A stretch of 64,000 bases of DNA from a bacterium (GTDB lineage Bacteria > SZUA-182 > DTGQ01), in assembly GCA_040755755.1 (NCBI GenBank), contig JBFLZW010000055.1, positions 106,444-170,443 of the forward strand, written 5' to 3'. The position numbers were made by a program, and so were the translations under genes. The first letter of the stretch is position 1, and the number at the start of each line of letters is the position of its first letter. Positions 28,067-40,721 of this stretch are shown here, in pieces. The notes below the pieces were generated by a model. That model did no database searches. It was not told where the DNA came from and was given only the letters and a program-made list of their open reading frames with translations.

Positions 28067-28912
28067 TTACTGTATTGCCTTCATCAGGTCGATGATCCGC
28101 TCCAGCTCCTGCGGAGAGGAATAGGCAATCTCTATTTTCCCTCTGCCTCTCCTGTCCTTGATTTTAACCTGGGTTCCCAAAAGGGACTTCAGCTCCTCCT
28201 CGATCGATTGCAAAAACAGCCTGTCCTCATCCTTTTGATTAGGCTTCTTTGGTGGTGCTCCGTACTTTTTAACCAGACTCTCGACCTGGCGAACCGATAA
28301 TTCTTTCTCGATAATTTTTGTGCTCAGCTTCAGCCGGTCCTGAGAGTCCGGTACACTGAGTAACGCGCGGCCATGACCCATGGTCAGACGGCCTGACCGG
28401 ATATGGTCCTTGATCGGCTCTTCCAGCTTAAGCAGTCTGATGGTATTTGAAACGGTCGATTTATCCTTGCCCAGGATACTGGCCAGATGATCCTGGGTAT
28501 AGTTAAACACTTCGATCAGCCGCTGATAGGATTCGCCCTCTTCGATGGAGTTAAGGTCCTCCCGCTGCAGGTTCTCGATTAAAGCCAGCTCCAGCTCTTC
28601 CTGCTCGGTGAGCTCTTTGACAATGACCGGTATCCGTAAAAGGCCTGCCTTCTGGGCGGCCCGCCACCTTCTTTCACCGGCCACGATTACATAGCCTTCC
28701 TCGCTCTTGCGGACGAATATTGGCTGAATGACACCTTTTTCCCTGATCGATGAGGCTAAACCGGCTAACTTCTCCTCATCGAAATATTTTCTTGGCTGGG
28801 CAGGATTTGGGAAGACACGATCGATCGGAATTTCCAGAATCTCACCGCGGGTATCGTAATCCACATTGGTGATCAGAGCACCCAGTCCCTTACCCAAGGC
28901 CTTTTTCGACAT
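28067..28912 (-). CDS. parB: Chromosome partitioning protein ParB
   Basis: CTP-dependent DNA clamp that binds parS and spreads to form the partition complex. 281 residues from ATG 28912, with GAGGTG seven bases upstream; this overlaps the end of parA by 23 bases. It opens KKALGKGLGALI. The ParB/Srx box has GERRWRAAQKAG, and the helix-turn-helix is LASILGKDKSTVSNTIRLL. The C-terminal dimerisation domain follows a proline-containing linker. Confidence 0.95.
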   Translation of the reverse strand: MSKKALGKGLGALITNVDYDTRGEILEIPIDRVFPNPAQPRKYFDEEKLAGLASSIREKGVIQPIFVRKSEEGYVIVAGERRWRAAQKAGLLRIPVIVKELTEQEELELALIENLQREDLNSIEEGESYQRLIEVFNYTQDHLASILGKDKSTVSNTIRLLKLEEPIKDHIRSGRLTMGHGRALLSVPDSQDRLKLSTKIIEKELSVRQVESLVKKYGAPPKKPNQKDEDRLFLQSIEEELKSLLGTQVKIKDRRGRGKIEIAYSSPQELERIIDLMKAIQ

Positions 28913-29666
28913 GGTCAATCACCTCTTTTGCCAATTGCAGATAAGCCTGCGCACCTGATGAGCGGATTTCATAGAGGATAATAGGCTGTCCATGACTCGG
29001 AGCTTCGCTTAAGGCTACGTTTCGCGGGATTACCGACTTGAAAACCTTATCGGAAAAATGATCCTGTACCTCTTTGGCTACCTGGTGAGCGATGTTGGTT
29101 CTCTGATCGAACATGGTCAGCACAACACCTTCGATCTGCAAGGTAGTGTTCAGGTCCCGCTTGATCAGCCTGATCGTATTCATAAGCTGGCTTATTCCTT
29201 CAAGTGCATAATACTCACATTGAAGAGGAATGATAACCGAATCGGCAGCCGACAGTGCATTGACAGTTAAAAGTCCCAGGGAGGGGGGGCAGTCGATAAT
29301 GATAAAATCGTATCGGGACCGGATTTCTTCCACCGCATGCTTCAGGCGGTATTCACGTGAATAAACGGTTGTCAGCTCTATCTCCGCACCAATCAACTGA
29401 ATGTTGGATGGAACCAGATCCAGTCCTTTGATTTTCGTCGGCCAGAGGATATTTTCTATTTTCTCTTTGTTAATAATGGCCTGGTAAATACTTCTTTCAC
29501 TATCCTTATCTTCATAGCCTACGCCGCTGCAGGTATTTGCCTGGGGATCGATATCGATCAGGAGCGTTTTTTTCTCAGCTATTGCCAGGCAGGCGGATAA
29601 GTTTACGGCCGTCGTTGTTTTCCCCACTCCCCCTTTCTGATTGGCCACTGCAATTACCTTTCCCAT
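28890..29666 (-). CDS. parA: Chromosome partitioning ATPase ParA/Soj
   Basis: 258 residues. Deviant Walker A KGGVGKTTTAVNLSACLA is at about residues 11-28, Walker A' is LIDIDPQANTCSG and Walker B is FIIIDCPPSLGLLTVNAL. It works with ParB to move origins apart and to control DnaA. A parS-like palindrome lies about 40 bases upstream of the start. Confidence 0.95.
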   Translation of the reverse strand: MGKVIAVANQKGGVGKTTTAVNLSACLAIAEKKTLLIDIDPQANTCSGVGYEDKDSERSIYQAIINKEKIENILWPTKIKGLDLVPSNIQLIGAEIELTTVYSREYRLKHAVEEIRSRYDFIIIDCPPSLGLLTVNALSAADSVIIPLQCEYYALEGISQLMNTIRLIKRDLNTTLQIEGVVLTMFDQRTNIAHQVAKEVQDHFSDKVFKSVIPRNVALSEAPSHGQPIILYEIRSSGAQAYLQLAKEVIDHVEKGLG

Positions 29667-29702
29667 GATCCGTTTGTCCTTCTTGAAAAAATCTCCGGTT
29701 AA

Positions 29703-29718
29703 GTTTTCACGTGAAAAC
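29703..29718. promoter_or_regulatory. parS-like site
   Basis: GTTTTCACGTGAAAAC is a perfect 16-bp palindrome with the TTTCACGTGAAA core of the near-universal chromosomal parS. The flanking bases differ from the Bacillus consensus at two mirrored positions on each side. It lies directly upstream of parA, close to the origin. Confidence 0.75.
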
Positions 29719-29766
29719 CTGCTCGTGCTTCGTTAGTTTACCATAGCTTGTTTGCCGATGATATAA

Positions 29767-31149
29767 TTATTTCCCAATACAAAATTTTTCAAAGATTTGA
29801 TCTATGAGGTCTTCCGACCACAGCTCTCCTTTCAGTTGCCTGAAAAGCCGAGACAGGGTCCGAAATTCTTCCGCGAGTTGATCGTCAGGCTGTCTGGTTT
29901 GAAGCAACTCTTCCACTGCGGTGAGAGATTGCTGAACCTCAGTTAAGATGCCCTTTTGCCGCAGGTTGATGGCCAGGCTCAAATTTCCCGGCTGATCAGT
30001 AAGATAAAGGTCAGAGATGGTTTTGGTTATAGCATCGACGCCCTCCCCTGTCAAAGCGCAAACCGATATAACGGGATGGGATTGCCCGAAAAATTCAATC
30101 AGGGAATTTGTATCTATCCGGATGCCCAGGTCCGACTTATTCACTACGACCAGAAGGTTTTTCCGGCATTGCCTGATATGTTCCATAACCGTAAGGTCAT
30201 GCTCATCGAGAGGTTGCGAGCCATCCAGAACCAGCATGGCCAGGTCTGCCTGGGAAATATTTTTCTGCGAGCGCCGGACACCTTCCCGTTCGATTTCGTC
30301 GGCTGACCAGCCAAATCCTGCCGTATCCATGATCCTGATTAAAATCCCGTTCAGATAAAGAAAGTCTTCGATTACATCGGTAGTCGTACCGGGGATGCTG
30401 GTAATTATGGACCGATCCTTTTTCAGAATCCGGTTCATCAGGGATGATTTTCCAACGTTGGTCTTTCCCGTAATAACCAGCTTCATTCCTTCGACCAGAA
30501 ACCTGGCAGCTTCGGAGCTTTTCAGGTAGGTGTCGATAAGCTCAGTCCACCGATCGACTCGAGCGAGCAATTCCTGTGGCGAAATGCTCCAGGAGAGGTC
30601 CTCCGGAAAATTCAGCTCAGCTTCGATTCTCGCCTGCCAGTCTTCTACTTCCTGGTGCAGAGCAGAAAGAGGCTTGAAGGTATTTCCTTCCAGGGTGTTG
30701 ACCAGAAGATGAAGACCCGCTTCACTCTGGACAGTAATGAGGTCGATAACGGCTTCGGCCTGCGGCAAATCGATCCGGCCATTGAGAAAAGCCCTTTTGG
30801 TAAATTCGCCGGGATCAGCCAGGCGAGCCCCTGCCTGCAGAACCAGCTCCAGAGTTTTATAGAGGACTGCTCTTCCCCCATGACAATTAATCTCAACAAC
30901 ATCTTCCCGGGTATAGGTGCGGGGTGCGCGCATGACTGCAACCAGGACTTCATCGATTTTTTTCCCGCTGCCCGGATCAATAATAAATCCGTAATGAAGA
31001 GTATGAGATGGAGCGCAGGCAATATCTTTATTGTTCCGGCCCCGGTATAATTTTCGAGCTATTTCGAGAGCCAAAGACCCGCTTATTTTAATGATCCCAA
31101 CCGCGCTTTGACCAGCGGAAGTGGCAACGGCAGCAATAGTGTCATTCAT
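29767..31149 (-). CDS. mnmE: tRNA uridine-5-carboxymethylaminomethyl modification GTPase MnmE
   Basis: With MnmG it modifies U34 of several tRNAs. 460 residues: an N-terminal folate-binding domain (about 1-120), a helical domain, and an inserted G domain with GKTNVGKSSLMN, DTAGFG and NKSD. The C-terminal motif FCIGK supplies the reactive Cys. It is 23 bases downstream of yidC. mnmG is not in the window. Confidence 0.96.
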   Translation of the reverse strand: MNDTIAAVATSAGQSAVGIIKISGSLALEIARKLYRGRNNKDIACAPSHTLHYGFIIDPGSGKKIDEVLVAVMRAPRTYTREDVVEINCHGGRAVLYKTLELVLQAGARLADPGEFTKRAFLNGRIDLPQAEAVIDLITVQSEAGLHLLVNTLEGNTFKPLSALHQEVEDWQARIEAELNFPEDLSWSISPQELLARVDRWTELIDTYLKSSEAARFLVEGMKLVITGKTNVGKSSLMNRILKKDRSIITSIPGTTTDVIEDFLYLNGILIRIMDTAGFGWSADEIEREGVRRSQKNISQADLAMLVLDGSQPLDEHDLTVMEHIRQCRKNLLVVVNKSDLGIRIDTNSLIEFFGQSHPVISVCALTGEGVDAITKTISDLYLTDQPGNLSLAINLRQKGILTEVQQSLTAVEELLQTRQPDDQLAEEFRTLSRLFRQLKGELWSEDLIDQIFEKFCIGK

Positions 31150-31172
31150 AAATCCTTTGCCTCGAAATCTTG

Positions 31173-32954
31173 TCAGGCTCCCATTTTCTTGAGAATCAGG
31201 TAATGCTGTCCGATGGTAAGGACATTGTTCAGCAGCCAGTAAATAACCAGTCCCGAGGGGAAGCCGAGAAAAAACACGGTAAATATCAGCGGCATCATGG
31301 TCATCATTTTCATCTGGGTGGCATCGCCGCTCATCGGGGTCATTTTTTGCTGAATATACATGGTCAGCCCCATCAAAAGAGGAGTGATCAACAGAGGATC
31401 CATGATCGAAAGGTCTTTAATCCACAAGATGAAAGGCGCTCCCCGCAACTCAATGGATACCATCAATCCTTCATATAAGGCAAAAAATACCGGTATCTGG
31501 AGTAAAAGTGGCAGACAGCCACCCATGGGATTAATGCCTTTTTGTTTATACATGTTCATAAGCTCTTCATTGAGCTTTTTGGGGTCGCTTTTATACTTTT
31601 CCCTGAGCGAGGTCAGTTTTGGCTGCAGCTCCTGCATCTCTTTCATCGAGCGAAAACTTTTATCCGTCAACGGCCAAAAAACTATTTTTATCAGCAGGGT
31701 AAGCAGGATAATAGCTATCCCGTAATTGGGTATCAGCCGATAAAACCAGTTCAGCAGCCACATAAGTGGTTTGGCCAGAAAACTGAAAACTCCGTAATCC
31801 AGGGCTTGCTCAAGATTAATACCCAGGCTCTTTAAAATTTCATAGTCTTTCGGTCCGAAGTAAAACCTGTACAGGTCTTTTTGGCTGGACCTGGCTGCAA
31901 TTTTTTTGGCCGGGTAATGAAGGCTTATCGTGGTCGCCTTATTTAAGTCGATATTTTCTTTACTGTTAATTGAAGGCCTATATACTGAAACTGTTGATTC
32001 TTCACTCTGGGGAATGAGTGCGGCCATAAAATAATTACTGGTCATGGCTGTCCATGAAATGTTTCCCTGATGTTGAACATCCCCGGCATTTTTCCCCGGT
32101 TTGTCTTTGATTTTTTTTCCATTAAGCCAGGTAACCGGTCCTTCAAATTTGTGCGCCCCCTTCTGAAAGGCGTTCCCCAGACCGGGACCCAGGAGCAGGC
32201 TATAGTCAAGCGTACTCTCGCTCTCCTTCAGATTTGTGCTCAAAACCTCCATATCAACCTGATAGCTGTCATAAGAAAAAGTAAGAAGTTTATCAACCTG
32301 AAAACCATTGGCTGTAATATAGGTCAGCTTTACGGTCTCTTTTGGATGCCGGGGGTTTAATACGATATTTTGAGCATCAGTCCGATAAACACCGCTATAG
32401 TAATCACCTGCGGGTTTTTCCCCTTTTCCCGGAAGGCGTTCGCCGGAAACGATTTGTAAGCCATATCCCTCGCCAGTTTTCGATAGTTGAAATAAATCTA
32501 TGTTATCCTTTTCCCTGCTATCCTCTGAAGATCGAAAAAGACTGGCAAAGTAGCTTTTATATGAGCTTGCCACCCTTTTCCAAAAGCTGCCATTCCAGGG
32601 GATATTTTCATAATCCTGGCTTAACCGGTAGTCTTTCAGCTTCCAGCTCGTGATTCTGGCTCCATCAGTGCTGATGCAGGCCTGATATTTTTCCGTCTCG
32701 ATAATAATATCTCTGGGTTTCTCATTCTTTTGTGCTTCGAGAAGCTGAGTTATCTCCTGTCCGAGAGATGTATCTCTGCCATCAGGTATCATGTCTGATG
32801 AAGGAATTTTATCCTTCTGATTTTTCCGGTTGAGATTCTCCTCCTGAGTTGGAGGATTGACCGGTGCCTGTGGCGCCTGTGGTGCAAAGAATCGGTAATA
32901 AACCAGTACAACAATTAAAGATAATATAACCGCCAAAATGGTTCTATCTTCCAT
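31173..32954 (-). CDS. yidC: Membrane protein insertase YidC
   Basis: 593 residues, the Gram-negative type. There is an N-terminal anchor (about 5-24), a large periplasmic beta domain (about 60-370) and five membrane segments at the C-terminus. These include LMWLLNWFYRLIPNYGIAII and a cytoplasmic loop with MQELQPKLTSLREKYKSDPKK, then NPMGGCLPLLLQIPVFFALY. It inserts proteins with or without SecYEG. It lies in the conserved rpmH-rnpA-yidD-yidC-mnmE order. Confidence 0.96.
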   Translation of the reverse strand: MEDRTILAVILSLIVVLVYYRFFAPQAPQAPVNPPTQEENLNRKNQKDKIPSSDMIPDGRDTSLGQEITQLLEAQKNEKPRDIIIETEKYQACISTDGARITSWKLKDYRLSQDYENIPWNGSFWKRVASSYKSYFASLFRSSEDSREKDNIDLFQLSKTGEGYGLQIVSGERLPGKGEKPAGDYYSGVYRTDAQNIVLNPRHPKETVKLTYITANGFQVDKLLTFSYDSYQVDMEVLSTNLKESESTLDYSLLLGPGLGNAFQKGAHKFEGPVTWLNGKKIKDKPGKNAGDVQHQGNISWTAMTSNYFMAALIPQSEESTVSVYRPSINSKENIDLNKATTISLHYPAKKIAARSSQKDLYRFYFGPKDYEILKSLGINLEQALDYGVFSFLAKPLMWLLNWFYRLIPNYGIAIILLTLLIKIVFWPLTDKSFRSMKEMQELQPKLTSLREKYKSDPKKLNEELMNMYKQKGINPMGGCLPLLLQIPVFFALYEGLMVSIELRGAPFILWIKDLSIMDPLLITPLLMGLTMYIQQKMTPMSGDATQMKMMTMMPLIFTVFFLGFPSGLVIYWLLNNVLTIGQHYLILKKMGA

Positions 32955-33080
32955 ATGGGTATATCCTTACTCACTCTCCTGTTTTTGATAAGTTTTTCGA
33001 TAACTTTAATCCTCACCTTATTGAGTTTCTGCATTAAATTTCTGCAAGAACTTTTATGATAGCATGAGGTTGACCGTCAT

Positions 33081-33310
33081 TCAATCTCTGAAAACAGGGT
33101 CATATCCACCCTTATTCCAGGGATTGCATCGTAAGACTCTGCTTACAGACTTGCCCAAACCGATCCATAAGCCGTATTTCTGAATAGATTCCACAGCATA
33201 CTGAGAACATGATGGATAAAAGCGACATGAGGGAGGAAAAAAAGGAGAAATCAAATACTGATAAGCACGTAAAAAAAAAGGATAAATTTAATAAAAAAAA
33301 TTTTTTTCAA
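33081..33310 (-). pseudogene. yidD: Membrane protein insertion efficiency factor YidD, with one-base frameshift in an A9 run
   Basis: The C-terminal part reads [20 protein letters not shown], then [14 protein letters not shown], then [16 protein letters not shown], and ends FRD at stop 33083-33081. This is a clear YidD with the conserved CRFxPxCS and GGYDPV motifs. The N-terminal part [13 protein letters not shown] starts at TTG 33310 in another frame. The two join correctly if the T run on the coding strand (A 33271-33279 on plus) had ten bases rather than nine, giving a normal 76-residue protein. This is a sequencing error, a mutation, or a slippage-dependent gene. Confidence 0.85.
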
Positions 33311-33338
33311 TTTGGCTGTCCATCCCTGGTCGATGAAA

Positions 33339-33701
33339 TCACTTCATACTGATACATTTTTCCACTAAAGGCAGGAGGTTGTCTTTCAGCTCAAGGAAAG
33401 AGATATGTTTGACTATCTCTCTGGGAAAAATGACATAATCCATATTGGGAGAAAAATGGTCCATATTCAGCCGATAAATTTCTTTTATTCTTCGTCTTAT
33501 CTTATTTCGTATGACTGCATGGCCAAACTTTCTTTTTAAGACGACAGCTACTCTGGCAACCCCCTGGTTATTGTCAGTATAAATAATTTTGAAGTATTTA
33601 TTTTCAACCTTCCTGCCTGTGGAAAAAAGGCGTTCAAAATCTTTTCTCTCCCGAAGTCTATTTTCCCTTTTTAAAGGAAATTTCTTTTCCTGCTTATCCA
33701 C
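33339..33701 (-). CDS. rnpA: Ribonuclease P protein component
   Basis: 120 residues from GTG 33701, overlapping the rpmH stop by 8 bases. [19 protein letters not shown] is the family opening, and the RNR-like motif region [20 protein letters not shown] (about 60-79) binds P RNA. It helps mature the 5' ends of tRNAs. Confidence 0.95.
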   Translation of the reverse strand: MDKQEKKFPLKRENRLRERKDFERLFSTGRKVENKYFKIIYTDNNQGVARVAVVLKRKFGHAVIRNKIRRRIKEIYRLNMDHFSPNMDYVIFPREIVKHISFLELKDNLLPLVEKCISMK

Positions 33702-33834
33702 TAACGGTTAATCTCTTTTTTCCTTTTCTTCTTCTGTTGTTAATAATCTTTCTTCCCGACCGGGTACTCATCCTTCGTAAGAATCCATGTTTTCTTAATC
33801 TTTTCTTTCTCTTGGGCTGATATGTCCTTTTCAT
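33694..33834 (-). CDS. rpmH: 50S ribosomal protein L34
   Basis: 46 residues from ATG 33834, with AAGGAG upstream: [20 protein letters not shown], then [19 protein letters not shown]. The sequence and position next to rnpA are diagnostic. The longer upstream frame is not needed. Confidence 0.97.
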   Translation of the reverse strand: MKRTYQPKRKKRLRKHGFLRRMSTRSGRKIINNRRRKGKKRLTVSG

Positions 33835-33899
33835 GGTAAATTTTTTCTCCTTATACTCAAGCTTGTTGAGAATTTCGAAAAATTCCACTAGATCAGAAG

Positions 33900-33929
33900 A
33901 TTATAAACCGTAATTCCTGGTATTGTCAA
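33900..33929 (-). promoter_or_regulatory. Strong sigma70 promoter for the rpmH-rnpA operon
   Basis: On the minus strand a perfect TTGACA (33929-33924) and a perfect TATAAT (33905-33900) are separated by 18 bases, about 60 bases upstream of rpmH. Confidence 0.85.
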
Positions 33930-33951
33930 GCTCCCCGGAGAGAAAAAAACG

Positions 33952-33980
33952 TTGAAAAGCGGATTCATTTCTGGTATAGT
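33952..33980 (+). promoter_or_regulatory. Sigma70 promoter for dnaA
   Basis: TTGAAA (33952-33957) and TATAGT (33975-33980) are separated by 17 bases and diverge from the rpmH promoter. The leader of about 130 bases carries DnaA boxes, which fits DnaA autoregulation. Confidence 0.65.
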
Positions 33981-34070
33981 TGTAATTCATATGGATAATT
34001 TATGGCATTAGCAGGTGATCAAAATCCCTCTTTAATTCCCTTGCTTTTCCAACCTCAGTAAGTGATCGCT

Positions 34071-34116
34071 CGTGGATAAATAAGTTATTCACACTTGTGG
34101 ATAAAATTGTGGATAA
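34071..34116. promoter_or_regulatory. DnaA box cluster upstream of and overlapping the dnaA start
   Basis: Perfect boxes: TTATTCACA (34085-34093, fits TTATNCACA), TGTGGATAA (34096-34104) and TGTGGATAA (34108-34116). A fourth, CGTGGATAA (34071-34079), has one mismatch. They lie between the dnaA promoter and coding sequence. They are likely both an autoregulatory operator and part of the origin. Confidence 0.85.
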
Positions 34117-34117
34117 G

Positions 34118-35455
34118 ATGAACAATATTTGGGAAAAATCTCTCGAACTCATCAAAGAGAAAATTAATCATCAAAGCTTTAAAACCTGGTTTGCACCAAC
34201 AGAATATATTTCCTTCGAGGGAAATCTTTTGAAAATTAAAGTTCCCAATAAATTTTATAAAACCTGGCTGAAAGAACACTATATGGACATTATTACTCAA
34301 TCACTCAGCCAGATATCCCCGGTCGAAATCGACCTCGATCTGGTGGTTGAAGATGAAACCAGGGAAAATTCTTTTCCGCTCATTGCAGAAAATAGAGGGC
34401 TGAGCTTTCCTCCACCCAGTGCTCCCGTAGTTCCCCCTCCAGCCCTGAATCCAAAATATACCTTTGACACCTTCGTTGTGGGCACGAGTAATCAATTCGC
34501 TCACGCCGCTGCTCTGGCCGTAGCCGAGCACCCTTCTCTGACCTATAACCCCCTTTTCGTTTATGGAGGAGCGGGCCTTGGCAAGACTCATCTGCTTCAT
34601 GCCATAGGTCACTATATAGCCAGCAAGTACCGAAATTTCAAACTGGTTTATACGCAAGCTGAAAAGTTTACCAATGAACTGATTAATGCGATCAGATATG
34701 ACAACATGAATAATTTTCGGAACAAATATCGGAATATCGATGTTCTTCTCATCGATGATATCCAATTCATAGCTGGAAAAGAGCGAACTGAAGAGGAATT
34801 TTTCCATACTTTCAATTCTCTTTTTGAAGCGCATAAGCAGATTATCATTTCAAGTGATAGCCCTCCCAAGGAAATTTCCACCATTGAGGAGCGACTTCGC
34901 TCACGGTTCGAGTGGGGTCTTATTTCCGATATTCAGCCGCCTGAGCTGGAAACCAAAATCGCCATTCTCATGAAAAAGGCTGAAGCGGAAAATATCAATC
35001 TTCCGGATGATGTTGCTTTTCTCATTGCCAGTAAAATCAAATCGAACATTCGGGAACTGGAAGGCTGCCTGATTAAATTAGGCGCTTACTCATCCCTGAA
35101 TTCAGAAGAAATTACTCTGGCTATGGCCAAAGATGCGTTAAGCGACCTTTTTGCCAACGACGATAAATTCATCAGTATTGAATCGATTCAAAAGATCGTC
35201 TGCAAGAATTTTTCGATTAAAATCTCTGACCTGAAATCGAAAAACCGGAGCAGGGCCGTCTCCTTTCCCCGGCAGATTGCCATGTATCTTGCTCGAAAGA
35301 TAACCAATCAGTCTCTTCCGAAAATCGCTGAATGCTTCGGCGGAAAAGACCATACAACGGTAATGCATGCTTGTGATAAAATAGAAAAAATGATGGAAGA
35401 GGATAATGATTTCCGGTACAAAATTAACCATCTGATAAACCTGATCAAGAAGTAG
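34118..35455 (+). CDS. dnaA: Chromosomal replication initiator DnaA
   Basis: 445 residues from ATG 34118 (GTG 34097 would add seven residues that are encoded by DnaA boxes). Domain I opens MNNIWEKSLELIKEKINHQS; a proline-rich domain II linker follows (about 85-115). The AAA+ domain III has Walker A GGAGLGKTHLLHAIG and Walker B VLLIDDIQFI. Domain IV carries the signature NQSLPKIAECFGGKDHTTVM, which reads DnaA boxes. Upstream is the divergent rpmH operon and downstream is gyrB. Confidence 0.97.
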   Translation: MNNIWEKSLELIKEKINHQSFKTWFAPTEYISFEGNLLKIKVPNKFYKTWLKEHYMDIITQSLSQISPVEIDLDLVVEDETRENSFPLIAENRGLSFPPPSAPVVPPPALNPKYTFDTFVVGTSNQFAHAAALAVAEHPSLTYNPLFVYGGAGLGKTHLLHAIGHYIASKYRNFKLVYTQAEKFTNELINAIRYDNMNNFRNKYRNIDVLLIDDIQFIAGKERTEEEFFHTFNSLFEAHKQIIISSDSPPKEISTIEERLRSRFEWGLISDIQPPELETKIAILMKKAEAENINLPDDVAFLIASKIKSNIRELEGCLIKLGAYSSLNSEEITLAMAKDALSDLFANDDKFISIESIQKIVCKNFSIKISDLKSKNRSRAVSFPRQIAMYLARKITNQSLPKIAECFGGKDHTTVMHACDKIEKMMEEDNDFRYKINHLINLIKK

Positions 35456-38143
<2,688 letters not shown>

Positions 38144-38186
38144 ATTTTTACTTTGCATTGCAGAAATACAGAGGTAAGAAGGACCG

Positions 38187-40634
38187 ATGAGCTTACTTGA
38201 AGAACAAATAATCGTTGATATCGAAGATGAGATGAAAAATTCTTATCTCGATTATGCCATGAGTGTCATCATCGGCAGAGCCCTTCCTGATATCAGAGAT
38301 GGATTGAAGCCTGTTCATCGACGGATATTGTATGCCATGCACGAGCTGGGGCTTCTCTGGAACAAGCCCTTTCGAAAATCCGCACGTCTGGTTGGAGAGG
38401 TTTTGGGAAAATATCATCCTCATGGAGAAGCTTCGGTCTACGATGCCATATGCCGCATGGTCCAGAATTTCTCTCTTCGGTATCCTCTGATTAACGGGCA
38501 GGGCAATTTTGGTTCCATCGATGGTGATTCTCCGGCTGCGATGAGATATACGGAAGTAAAGCTTGAGAGGATTACTCAGGAATTTCTGAAAGATATCGAT
38601 AAAGAGACAGTTGATTTTGTCAAGAATTTCGATGAATCCCTGGAGGAGCCGCTCGTATTGCCCACCCCGGTTCCGAATCTTTTAATCAATGGTTCTTCGG
38701 GAATTGCTGTCGGCATGGCAACTAATATTCCGCCCCATAACCTGAATGAGGTTATTAATGGATTGATTTTCCTGATCGACAACCCGGATTCCCCAATCGA
38801 ACAACTTATGAAGTTCATTCAGGGGCCGGATTTTCCCACTGCGGGAATAATTCATGGAAGAAAAGGGATACTGGAAGCCTATACCACCGGCAAAGGCATT
38901 ATCAAACTTCGGGCCAAAGCGGAAATTGAAAGGGATTCAAAGACCGACCGGGACAGGATTATCATCTATCAGATTCCCTACCAGGTCAACAAAGCCAAGC
39001 TGCTGGAAAAAATAGCGGAATTGATTAACGAGAAAAAGATTGAAGGCATATCTGATTTGCGGGATGAATCTGACCGGGAAGGAATGCGGATCGTTATTGA
39101 ACTGAAAAAAAACGAGATAGCTCAGGCTACTCTCAATTTTCTCTATAAACATACTCCTCTCGAAACGAGCTTTGGCATTACCATGCTGGCGCTGGTCAAT
39201 AATCAGCCAAGAATTTTGAACCTAAAAGAGATACTCCAGATATTCATCCTCTACAGAAAAGAAATCATTATCCGCCGGACTACCTTCGAGCTTCGCCAGG
39301 CAGAAGAAAAACTCCATATTCTGGAAGGATTGAAAAAGGCCCTTGACCACATCGACCGCGTCATTGAGATTATCCGCTCTTCAAAAACCGTCGAGCAGGC
39401 CAGGGAGACCCTGATGGGAGAGTTCTCCTTAAGTGCTCTTCAGGCCAAATCGATTCTTGAAATGAGATTGCAGAAACTCACCGGCATGGAAAGAGAGGAA
39501 CTGGAAAACGATCTCAAAAACCTTTACGAAAAGATAGCTTATTTCCGGAAAGTTCTGGCAGAAGACCATCTGATCATGAATATTATCAAAGATGAGTTAT
39601 TGAATCTGCAAAACATATATAAAGATAACCGGCTGACCCAGATAGTCGATCATGAAGATGAAATCAGCTATGAGGATATGCTGACCGAGCAGGAGATGGT
39701 AGTCATCATAACTCACCGGGGATATATCAAGAGGACCTCTCTTGACCAGTATAAAATTCAAAAGCGGGCAGGATGCGGAGTCCGCGGAGTCTTAACCTCG
39801 GATGAGGATTTTACCGCTCATCTGTTTGTGACTACAACGCATAACTCCATTTTCTTCTTTACTGACACGGGAAGAGTCTTCTGCCTGAAAATCTTTGAGA
39901 TACCGGAAACCGGCCGCAGTGCCAAAGGAACCCCGATCGTAAATCTTTTACCCCTTCTCCCCGATGAAAAAATTGCCGCCTCATTTACCTTCAAGGAATT
40001 GCAGGAGGGGCAATACCTGGTTATGGCCACTAAAAAAGGACTGGTCAAAAAGACCTGTGCCGAAGAATTTAAAAATATCGAGAGATTCGGAAACCGGGGT
40101 ATCCGGGGATTGATTATCGGAGAAGATGACAGACTGGTGCAGGTTAAAATGACTAACGGAAATCAGGATATTCTTCTGGGCACCAGGGGAGGACAGGCCA
40201 TTCGGTTCAACGAGAAGCAGGTTCGTATCAGTGGACGGGTTTCTCAGGGAGTGAAGGGAATAAAGCTGGAAAAAAACGATGAAGTGGTGGCCGCGCTGAT
40301 CCTGAATGGCGATTCCAGTATCCTGACGGTAACGGAAAAGGGTTTTGGAAAGAGAACCAGCGTCGATGAATATGTATTACAGAACCGTGGAGGAAAGGGG
40401 CTGAAAAATATCAAGCTTACCTCCAAGAATGGCCATGTTGTCGGTATCAGGGAGGTTTTACCGGAAGAGACGCTGATGATCATCACCCTGAGAGGCAAGG
40501 TGATCTGGATGCGCATTAATGACCTGAGCAGGGATATGGGCCGGAATACTCAAGGTTTGAAGCTGATAGAGCTGGATGATGACGACAGGGTTGTGTCGAT
40601 TGACTCGTTTACGGAAAGCAGCGAGAAGGAGTAA
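38187..40634 (+). CDS. gyrA: DNA gyrase subunit A
   Basis: 815 residues. The breakage-reunion domain has the catalytic Tyr in [14 protein letters not shown], and the C-terminal beta-pinwheel wraps DNA. The GyrA-box reads QNRGGKG (40380-40400) where the standard is QRRGGKG, so one Arg is replaced by Asn. It supercoils DNA with GyrB, 43 bases upstream. Confidence 0.97.
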   Translation: MSLLEEQIIVDIEDEMKNSYLDYAMSVIIGRALPDIRDGLKPVHRRILYAMHELGLLWNKPFRKSARLVGEVLGKYHPHGEASVYDAICRMVQNFSLRYPLINGQGNFGSIDGDSPAAMRYTEVKLERITQEFLKDIDKETVDFVKNFDESLEEPLVLPTPVPNLLINGSSGIAVGMATNIPPHNLNEVINGLIFLIDNPDSPIEQLMKFIQGPDFPTAGIIHGRKGILEAYTTGKGIIKLRAKAEIERDSKTDRDRIIIYQIPYQVNKAKLLEKIAELINEKKIEGISDLRDESDREGMRIVIELKKNEIAQATLNFLYKHTPLETSFGITMLALVNNQPRILNLKEILQIFILYRKEIIIRRTTFELRQAEEKLHILEGLKKALDHIDRVIEIIRSSKTVEQARETLMGEFSLSALQAKSILEMRLQKLTGMEREELENDLKNLYEKIAYFRKVLAEDHLIMNIIKDELLNLQNIYKDNRLTQIVDHEDEISYEDMLTEQEMVVIITHRGYIKRTSLDQYKIQKRAGCGVRGVLTSDEDFTAHLFVTTTHNSIFFFTDTGRVFCLKIFEIPETGRSAKGTPIVNLLPLLPDEKIAASFTFKELQEGQYLVMATKKGLVKKTCAEEFKNIERFGNRGIRGLIIGEDDRLVQVKMTNGNQDILLGTRGGQAIRFNEKQVRISGRVSQGVKGIKLEKNDEVVAALILNGDSSILTVTEKGFGKRTSVDEYVLQNRGGKGLKNIKLTSKNGHVVGIREVLPEETLMIITLRGKVIWMRINDLSRDMGRNTQGLKLIELDDDDRVVSIDSFTESSEKE

Positions 40635-40721
40635 AATCTTTTATTCATGATACTGTCTTGACAAGCATTCTTTGGGATGTTAATCTTGTAATCTATAACT
40701 CTAAAGTTTTGAGGAAAATCA

